Positions 7,010 to 12,113 of a stretch of DNA of 12,113 bases are shown here, one piece after another (position 1 is the stretch's first letter; every line of letters begins with the position of its first letter). Made by a program: the position numbers and the translations under genes. Source of the DNA: JBBQKF01 sp038326615 (GTDB lineage Bacteria > Bacillota > Clostridia > Saccharofermentanales > UBA5734). The stretch spans positions 1 to 12,113 of the forward strand of contig JBBQKF010000085.1 of assembly GCA_038326615.1 (NCBI GenBank), in the 5' to 3' direction. The notes beneath the pieces were generated by a model. That model had not been told where the DNA came from and did not search any database. It saw only the letters and a program-made list of their open reading frames with translations.

Positions 7010-8563
7010 ATGAAATTCATACAAGGACATAACAGAACCCAGATCAACCTTTTTCCTGTTTCTCTGGACCAATCCATTGACCATGATAGTGAAGTCCGGA
7101 TAATCGACCTTTTTGTGGAGAGCCTTTCTATTAAAAATTACGGATTCAGAATTGACTTCCCCGAAAACGGCCGGCCGGCATATCACCCATCTGACCTACT
7201 AAAGCTCTTCATTTACGGGTATATGAATAAAGTCAGGTCCACAAGGGATATGGAAAAAGAATGCGGCAGAAATATTGAAGTAATGTGGCTTTTAAAATGC
7301 CTAAGGCCTGATCATAACACAATTGCCAATTTCAGGAAGGATAATGAAAAAGCAATAAGGAAAGTATTCCGTACTACTGTTGAGATTGCAAAACATTTCG
7401 ATCTTATCGGAGGCAAGCTCATAGCCGGAGACAGTACTAAGCTCAGAGCCCAGAACAGTAAAAAGAACAATTTCAATCAGTCTAAGATAGACAGGCATCT
7501 GGCATATATAGATAACAAACTCGATGAATACTCCTCTGCTCTTGCCGAAAGCGAAGGGGAGAACAAAAGGATAATCCAGAAGGAGATCCAAAAACAGAAA
7601 GAGAGAAAAGCCGGTTATCTGGCCCTGGAAAAGAAACTCAAAGAATCCGGTGAATCACAGATATCCCTTTCAGATCCTGACAGCCAGCAGATAATGATCC
7701 GCAATAACATCACAGAAATAGCTTATAATGTACAGACCACAGTTGATGCAAAGAACTGTATCCCTATTGACTACAAGGTCACAAACCAGAACGACAGCAA
7801 AGCAATGGGAAACATGGTACGAAGAACAAAAAGCATACTCGGAACCAATGAATTTACTGTCCTATACGATAAAGGATTCCATACCGGCTCAGAACTTAAG
7901 ATAGCTCAGGAGCTGGGAGTTGAGACAATCGTTGCAGTGCCTGGGCTGCCATCCACAAGCCAGGCGCCAAACCATGATTACAACTACGAATATTTCATCT
8001 ATAACAAAGAAGCAGACACATATACCTGTCCGCAGGGACAAGTTCTCCGGACCAATGGATCATGGTACAAGCAGCGGTCAAGCAGTGGAGCCATCAGCTT
8101 GTTTAAACAGTACAAAACAAAGGCATGCAGAAAATGTCCTGTCCACTCACAGTGCACAAAATCAGAAAAGGAAAGACTCATTCACCGTAGCGAATACGCA
8201 GAATACTACGAAAGAAACCTGATAAATACCCTTGAGAAGGAGCATCTTTATAAACGCCGTCAGGCAATAGTTGAGCATCCTTATGGAACAATAAAACGAC
8301 AATGGGGATTCAGTTATATTCTTACAAAGAAGGGAATCGGTAGGGCCAGTTCCGATGTTGGGTTTATGCTTATCGCATACAACTTAAAAAGAATTGGTAA
8401 TATTTTGACAAGAGATGTGCTGAAGGAGTATCTGAGGATACTTGTTTCAATGTTTTTGACTGTTTTTGAACTGCTAAGAGGCAAATTACTGATTTCTGAA
8501 GATATTAACTTTACAAGGGTAAATCTTGCATTGAGAAACAGACTGTGGCTTAAAAGGGCTTAA
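7010..8563 (+). CDS. IS1182-family DDE transposase
   Basis: This 517-residue protein has the family layout: an N-terminal DUF772-like domain beginning MKFIQGHNRTQINLFP with SLDQSI close behind, then an RNase H-fold DDE domain. Likely catalytic residues are D141 in AGDSTK, D287 in LYDKGFH and E422 in VEHPYGTIKRQWGF. A Cys cluster (C340, C373, C376, C382) before the catalytic Glu resembles the zinc-knuckle insertion typical of this family. The reading frame is intact, so the element may be active. The ATG at 7010 is chosen because IS1182 transposases start close to the YIQG-type motif; an in-frame TTG at 6977 would add 11 residues of uncharacteristic sequence. Codon use and GC content are higher than in the dtc genes, consistent with separate acquisition. 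Confidence 0.93.
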   Translation: MKFIQGHNRTQINLFPVSLDQSIDHDSEVRIIDLFVESLSIKNYGFRIDFPENGRPAYHPSDLLKLFIYGYMNKVRSTRDMEKECGRNIEVMWLLKCLRPDHNTIANFRKDNEKAIRKVFRTTVEIAKHFDLIGGKLIAGDSTKLRAQNSKKNNFNQSKIDRHLAYIDNKLDEYSSALAESEGENKRIIQKEIQKQKERKAGYLALEKKLKESGESQISLSDPDSQQIMIRNNITEIAYNVQTTVDAKNCIPIDYKVTNQNDSKAMGNMVRRTKSILGTNEFTVLYDKGFHTGSELKIAQELGVETIVAVPGLPSTSQAPNHDYNYEYFIYNKEADTYTCPQGQVLRTNGSWYKQRSSSGAISLFKQYKTKACRKCPVHSQCTKSEKERLIHRSEYAEYYERNLINTLEKEHLYKRRQAIVEHPYGTIKRQWGFSYILTKKGIGRASSDVGFMLIAYNLKRIGNILTRDVLKEYLRILVSMFLTVFELLRGKLLISEDINFTRVNLALRNRLWLKRA

Positions 8564-8592
8564 AACAATCCTGATAGGGAGAAATTAAATGA

Positions 8593-8607
8593 GTTATTAG
8601 ACAGACT
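8593..8607 (-). repeat. Right terminal inverted repeat of the insertion sequence
   Basis: GTTATTAGACAGACT is the complement of the left repeat with one mismatch. It lies 29 nt after the transposase stop codon and is followed three bases later by GTTAGGCG. Confidence 0.65.
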
Positions 8608-9020
8608 CCCGTTAGGCGTCAGAGTTGTGCATTGTCCCAGCCAGTCTACGCTAGAGAATTTGTCATGACAATAATATTTCTTGCTTTCTATTGAGCCTTG
8701 ATTCAGTTCTGTTTAAATTTATCGCACCCTGACAACCATCACCCACTTTACCGGGACTCTCTTAACGGGACAGCTTTTGGTACCGTGACAAATACTACCC
8801 GCGTGCCGGGATTTGGGAAACTCCGGCGCCTAACAATAATGCCATAATTAGACCAATAAATTGACAATTATCTTTATCGCAATTTAACAATTCGAACAAA
8901 TATTTTGTAAATTGTAAAAAAAGGGTTAATTTTAATATAATTACCGTTAAGTTTATGAATCTATGTAAGTTATGAATTTTTTATACAATATATTATCATT
9001 ATCCACAAAACTGAATATTC
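8608..9020 (+). other. Non-coding stretch between the insertion sequence and the C1 protease gene
   Basis: No credible gene is seen here. GTTAGGCG (8611-8618) fits the integron GTTRRRY core and is the exact complement of CGCCTAAC (8827-8834), which fits RYYYAAC, so the two bracket an apparently gene-less segment of about 220 nt. This segment contains CGGGACAGCTT at 8766-8776 followed by TACCGTGACA, also found in the other non-coding elements. From 8835 the DNA turns strongly AT-rich and presumably carries the promoter of the downstream gene. I could not identify a full TAnnTTTG motif; TAAGTTTA near 8949 is one base off. Confidence 0.5.
8821..8835 (+). repeat. 15-bp direct repeat, left copy (CTCCGGCGCCTAACA)
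   Basis: Identical to 11726-11740. The two copies bracket the C1 protease and FISUMP genes. Each contains GCGCCTAAC, which fits the attC left-arm core RYYYAAC. Sequence on both sides of the two copies differs apart from the loosely shared GC-rich motif upstream. Confidence 0.7.
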
Positions 9021-10853
9021 ATGAAAAAAGCTATTTTATTACTATTTTTTTCTTTTATAGGGTACTCATTATTTGCTCAACCTGCTTATTTTAGTTGGAG
9101 TAGCAGGCATCGTTATAACTATATTTCTGATGCAAAAGATCAAAGAGAACAAGGTCCTTGTGGATCTTTTGCGACAGTCGCCGCAGTCGAAGCCATGATC
9201 CAGATATATTTCAATACTACGGGTTCAGAACTAAATTTGTCCGAAAGTAATCTTTATTCAACTTGTGGAATTACAGAGAGTAGCGTTGGAAGTGCAATGT
9301 CATTCTTTAAATTTAGTGGAGTGGTTGATGATTCTAGTTGGCCATACCCATCAAGCCCAATTAACCAAACTTCTCCATATTATTTACGATATCAATGTGA
9401 TCAGTTTACTTCTTATTCTGTTAAAGCAAAAATACCTGGATGGGGAGAATCTTTTGGCTCCAATCCCTCACTTCCTATTGGTAATGCTCAAGACCTTAAA
9501 AAAGCAATTATGGATCATGGACCAATAATCATGATGTCAAATGGAACTGATCAACTAGGGTATAGAATTGGTTATTCCTTGCATCCTGGTGTTCAGAATA
9601 ATAATGTAAATCACACAGTTCTAGTAACAGGATGGAATTCAACAAATGATTTATTATGGGAAATAAAAGATAGTTGGCCTGGTGCAGCATCTACAAAGAG
9701 ACTTGTCGATATTGATTTCTTTAATTATGATCCATATTTTTATTGTATTTATCCCGTCAAGATTGAGAATGGGACTCCACAGTATATATCTTGTAAATAT
9801 GAGAGTGGGATTGATGCATATTCTCGAGCTCCAGCTGTAGATTATGATCATGATGGTTTTTATAGATGGGGACTGGATGAATATCCTCCAACTGGGTGGA
9901 CCGGATATAACAAAATGGATTATGACGATTCAGACCCCGACACAATATTTTGTGATGGATATAATCCTTTATCTGCCCCATATATTTCAGATACAACATC
10001 CAAATATGTTTGTGGAAGTAAACCATTTACATTGAATAATTTTAACAGATTATCGGAGTTGGGTTTTACTCTTCAATGGAATGTAACACCAGCAAATTGC
10101 TTTTCTTCAACTACATCAGGGACTACTAATACAGCAAATGTGATTCCGAATTCTTCATACATCGGGAATAATTGTAAGATCGAATATCAACTAAAGTATA
10201 ATGGAAATACTATAAAGACATACAAATTTAACTTCACAATCAATGGCCCAAGAGAGGATTTAGTTTCCATTTCTGTGCTTGACTCCTATGGCAATTCAGC
10301 TGAAAAATCTGGTGATTTTTATTATTTATGCCCTAATAGCAGTTATACAATATATTATAATAATAATGACTATGGATGTCAAACCTCCAATTTAGACTGG
10401 ATAATACCATACGGTTGGACAGAGTATTATCATTCTAGTAACTATATTTCAATTAATACAAATGACTATGCATATGGTTGTCTTCAGGTGTACGCAACGA
10501 CATGTTGTAGTTCAAACATAAATGTCAAAAATGTATATTTTGGTGATGCAAATTGTGGTGATTATTTTATGGCCTATCCAAATCCATCAAACAATTCTGT
10601 AGTGATTAATACTATTTTAAGCAATTTGACTGAAGAAGTTGCAAAAACTTCTGATTTAAGAACGAATGGTTCTAGCACCAATGGAGAATGCATTTTAACA
10701 GTTGTTGATAAATCGGGTATAATCAAATCTAAAAAGGAATTTAAAGGATTCCCATATACTCTGGACACAAGTAGTTTTCTTGAAGGGCTATATTTTATTA
10801 ACCTCAATTACTTAGGCAAAAGATCTACAATTCGGCTTGTAGTTAAGCATTAA
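9021..10853 (+). CDS. Secreted papain-like (C1) cysteine protease with Asp-rich metal-binding segment and T9SS sorting domain
   Basis: This 610-residue protein begins with a signal peptide (about 1-19, likely cleaved after FA). The C1 peptidase core shows Q44-G-P-C47-G-S with C47 the nucleophile, a SESNLYSTC segment like the papain SEQxLVDC motif, H198 in NHTVLVTGW, and KDSWP, in which D217 stands at the usual catalytic Asn of KNSWG. Activity may therefore be changed. Residues about 271-307 (VDYDHDGF, then DYDDSDPD) resemble the DxDxDG repeats of MopE-like or dockerin-like calcium sites. Residues about 325-410 look like an Ig-type beta domain. The C-terminal about 92 residues (YPNPSNNSVVI from 519, ending GKRSTIRLVVKH) form a type A T9SS sorting domain, so the protein should be exported and attached to or released from the cell surface. 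It is likely an extracellular nutrient or host-matrix protease. No Shine-Dalgarno precedes the ATG. Confidence 0.88.
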   Translation: MKKAILLLFFSFIGYSLFAQPAYFSWSSRHRYNYISDAKDQREQGPCGSFATVAAVEAMIQIYFNTTGSELNLSESNLYSTCGITESSVGSAMSFFKFSGVVDDSSWPYPSSPINQTSPYYLRYQCDQFTSYSVKAKIPGWGESFGSNPSLPIGNAQDLKKAIMDHGPIIMMSNGTDQLGYRIGYSLHPGVQNNNVNHTVLVTGWNSTNDLLWEIKDSWPGAASTKRLVDIDFFNYDPYFYCIYPVKIENGTPQYISCKYESGIDAYSRAPAVDYDHDGFYRWGLDEYPPTGWTGYNKMDYDDSDPDTIFCDGYNPLSAPYISDTTSKYVCGSKPFTLNNFNRLSELGFTLQWNVTPANCFSSTTSGTTNTANVIPNSSYIGNNCKIEYQLKYNGNTIKTYKFNFTINGPREDLVSISVLDSYGNSAEKSGDFYYLCPNSSYTIYYNNNDYGCQTSNLDWIIPYGWTEYYHSSNYISINTNDYAYGCLQVYATTCCSSNINVKNVYFGDANCGDYFMAYPNPSNNSVVINTILSNLTEEVAKTSDLRTNGSSTNGECILTVVDKSGIIKSKKEFKGFPYTLDTSSFLEGLYFINLNYLGKRSTIRLVVKH

Positions 10854-10876
10854 TGGATGCCGACCAAATACTTAAA

Positions 10877-10892
10877 TCTCAACAACTTGAGA
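10877..10892 (+). terminator. Weak hairpin after the C1 protease gene
   Basis: TCTCAA-CAAC-TTGAGA can form a 6-bp stem with a 4-nt loop, 24 nt after the stop codon. No T-tract follows, so intrinsic termination is doubtful. The rest of 10854-11012 holds no recognisable site. Confidence 0.2.
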
Positions 10893-11012
10893 GTATGGGT
10901 CATTTGCACAATATGATAGATAACTGAATGGCTCATTAACTATATGTATCCTATTTTGCTGAAACTTAAAATTTAAAATGCGAATTTATTCTAATAATAT
11001 AAAAAACCCGAT

Positions 11013-11675
11013 ATGAATAAGATAAGCAAAGACAATTTGTTATCAATAATCCTACTCGGATTATTGACTTTTCCGAGTTGTGAGAATGATAAAAATCACA
11101 GCGGTTTACCAGTTGACGGTGACGGGAATGAATATGATACTGTTGCAATTGGCTCACAAGTCTGGCTAAAGGAGAATCTTAAGACTACTAAATATAGAAA
11201 TGGAGATCCTATCTATTTGGTTACGGACAATACAAAGTGGATCACATGGCCAACCGGAGCTTACTGTTGGTACGATAATAAACCAGAGAACAAAGACGTA
11301 TATGGAGCATTGTATAATTGGAAAGCAGCTTCAACGAATATTTTATGTCCTTACGGCTGGCACCTACCTACAGTACAAGAATGGACTATATTAACTGACT
11401 ATCTAGGTCCTTATGCAGGTGGCAAATTGAAAGAGACAGGAGTGGCGCATTGGATGCAAGAGAGTGAACGCACAACAAATGAAACTGGATTTACTGCTCT
11501 TCCATCAGGCAGAAGAAATCTTGACGGCACATTCACAGATATAAAACAACATGCTTTCTGGTGGACTACTTCTTTTAATCGCTATGCCGGAGTTCCCTAT
11601 TCTACTGAATATATGAGGTTTGGTGGTTATGCTATTGGCATGCCAGGATTTTCAATTCGCTGTATAAAAGATTGA
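11013..11675 (+). CDS. FISUMP (Fib_succ_major) domain lipoprotein
   Basis: This 220-residue protein starts with a hydrophobic segment ending FPSC, a probable lipobox with lipidated C23. Almost all the rest is one Fibrobacter succinogenes major paralogous domain: VAIGSQVWLKENL (about 44-56), YGALYNWKAA, CPYGWHLPTVQEW, GGKLKETGVAHW, TNETGFTALPSG, FWWTTSF, and the closing FSIRCIKD at the C-terminus. The domain is complete and of normal length. It is common in surface proteins of Bacteroidota and Fibrobacterota and has a C-type-lectin-like/FGE-type fold; its biochemical role is not established, and adhesion or glycan binding is the usual suggestion. The 159-nt gap after the C1 protease gene argues for separate transcription, though both products would work at the cell surface. 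Confidence 0.88.
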   Translation: MNKISKDNLLSIILLGLLTFPSCENDKNHSGLPVDGDGNEYDTVAIGSQVWLKENLKTTKYRNGDPIYLVTDNTKWITWPTGAYCWYDNKPENKDVYGALYNWKAASTNILCPYGWHLPTVQEWTILTDYLGPYAGGKLKETGVAHWMQESERTTNETGFTALPSGRRNLDGTFTDIKQHAFWWTTSFNRYAGVPYSTEYMRFGGYAIGMPGFSIRCIKD

Positions 11676-11725
11676 TAACCTTTTGACAATTGATAAATCT
11701 CTTTCATCAGGACAGTTTTAACCTG

Positions 11726-11740
11726 CTCCGGCGCCTAACA
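11726..11740 (+). repeat. 15-bp direct repeat, right copy (CTCCGGCGCCTAACA)
   Basis: Identical to 8821-8835. It forms the left edge of the second long non-coding element, and its CGCCTAAC (11732-11739) also pairs exactly with GTTAGGCG at 8611-8618. Confidence 0.7.
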
Positions 11741-12002
11741 CGGTCGGTTCAGGTAATAAACTTGTCACAATTTTTGCTCGCCACCTTGACAACTTTATCG
11801 TGACAATCAACTTTGCACACTTCTGCCAATTCTTTTCCGGCTCTGGACAGATCCTGCATCCGGGACAGCTTTATCGTTCGCCGGGACTGGCAAAAATTGC
11901 GCCATACCCTCCTTGCACCGGGAGTAATTCGCGGCTAAAGTTTCAGGACACTACACGGTGCTTTCGTCGGGTAACGTTTACTCCCTCAACCGCCGGGCCG
12001 TC
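11735..12002 (+). repeat. Long non-coding repeat element, copy 2, ahead of the second insertion sequence
   Basis: Opens CTAACACGGTC and ends GCCGGGCCGTC, like the element at 6533-6923, but is about 120 nt shorter. Positions 11901-12002 align without gaps to 6822-6923; the parts further left share only short motifs, such as CGGGACAGCTT at 11861-11871 and TTATCGTGACA near 11796. No gene is supported. A 78-codon open frame crosses it, but base differences between the two copies change amino acids freely. Confidence 0.55.
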
Positions 12003-12113
12003 AGACTGTCTAAAAACTTATCCGTTTTGTTCATAACTATGAGGCCGGTGATTCTTGCAGAAACTGTCTGTTTTGTACCTTAACTACATGAAATTCATAC
12101 AAGGACATAACAG
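12003..12113 (+). mobile_element. Left end of a second IS1182-family element, cut by the window edge
   Basis: Starts with the inverted-repeat variant AGACTGTCTAAAAAC (12003-12017) and then follows copy 1 closely to the window end, where it corresponds to about 7035 in the first copy. The order leader, inverted repeat, untranslated spacer, transposase start is the same in both copies. Confidence 0.75.
12088..12113 (+). CDS. IS1182-family transposase, 5' fragment
   Basis: The first eight codons (MKFIQGHN) and part of the ninth are identical at the protein level to the start of the transposase at 7010. The rest lies outside the window, so whether the gene is intact cannot be judged. Confidence 0.75.

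Larger units (their letters stand above)
6924..8607 (+). mobile_element. IS1182-family insertion sequence, copy 1
   Basis: A complete transposase gene is bracketed by inverted repeats: AGACTGTCTAATAAC at 6924-6938 and its near-perfect complement GTTATTAGACAGACT at 8593-8607, with one mismatch in 15. The resulting element of about 1.68 kb is normal for an IS with one transposase of about 520 residues. No convincing target-site duplication is seen next to these ends (CGTC on the left, CCCG on the right). A second copy begins at 12003. Because both copies share about 100 nt upstream of the left repeat, the true left end could be further left, or both copies may have entered the same repeat at the same position. 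Confidence 0.75.

Noticed and set aside
7301..7591. Minus-strand open frame inside the transposase
   Set aside because: It lies wholly within the confident transposase gene in another frame and has no recognisable domain. The same holds for 6959-7186, 7999-8181 and 7920-8222.
8949..8956. TAAGTTTA as -7 promoter element of the C1 protease gene
   Set aside because: It deviates from TAnnTTTG at the last base, and no TTTG was found at a suitable distance upstream.
8608..9020. Possible tRNA or small structured RNA gene after the IS
   Set aside because: I found no cloverleaf arms, conserved T-loop or other recognisable RNA family signature; only short repeats and boundary motifs are visible.
9654..10035. 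Several short frames on both strands within the C1 protease gene
   Set aside because: The protease frame carries signal peptide, catalytic motifs and sorting domain through this stretch; the others are shadows.
11800..12036. Open frame of 78 codons before the second IS copy, sharing a peptide with the frame at 6580-7005
   Set aside because: The shared peptide only reflects conserved nucleotide repeats. Changes such as Arg/Ser, Arg/Gln and Cys/Phe show no protein-level constraint.

Overview
The window looks like accessory DNA from a member of the Bacteroidota. The evidence is a secreted protease with a C-terminal type IX secretion (T9SS) sorting domain, a Fibro-succ-major (FISUMP) lipoprotein, loose Bacteroidota-type lipoboxes, a TAnnTTTG-type promoter candidate and start codons without Shine-Dalgarno sequences. 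All genes lie on the + strand. Base composition is patchy: the first 5.3 kb is very AT-rich, the insertion sequence is more balanced, and the non-coding DNA near the insertion sequence is GC-richer.

Positions 203-5301 hold three overlapping genes that match the Detocs anti-phage architecture. dtcA is a large TPR-type sensor histidine kinase, dtcB is a stand-alone receiver, and dtcC is a receiver fused to a nucleoside-phosphorylase effector. By analogy with characterised Detocs, infection would trigger DtcA autophosphorylation and phosphotransfer to DtcC, whose effector then destroys ATP. DtcB would act as a phosphate sink against accidental activation.

Positions 5302-5548 hold a structured repeat resembling an integron attC site and a separate palindrome. 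A bilobed aspartyl-protease-like lipoprotein follows (5549-6526). Non-coding DNA with degenerate repeats (6527-6923) then runs into an IS1182-family insertion sequence (about 6924-8607, transposase 7010-8563).

After another non-coding stretch (8608-9020) come a secreted papain-like (C1) protease with a calcium-binding-type Asp-rich segment and a T9SS tail (9021-10853), and a FISUMP lipoprotein (11013-11675). The window ends in a second copy of the element that precedes the insertion sequence, plus the first bases of a second transposase (12088-12113).

The most unusual pattern is at the gene-block boundaries. The dtc operon is bracketed by GTTACCGCC (136-144) and its reverse complement GGCGGTAAC (5354-5362). 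The next gene is bracketed by a different but again self-complementary pair, GTTAGTGGC (5480-5488) and GCCACTAAC (6533-6541). A third pair is GTTAGGCG (8611-8618) and CGCCTAAC (8827-8834, also 11732-11739). This is what is expected of integron-like gene cassettes whose attC arms must pair, and suggests that the Detocs operon may sit in, or derive from, a cassette-like array. No integrase gene is present in the window.
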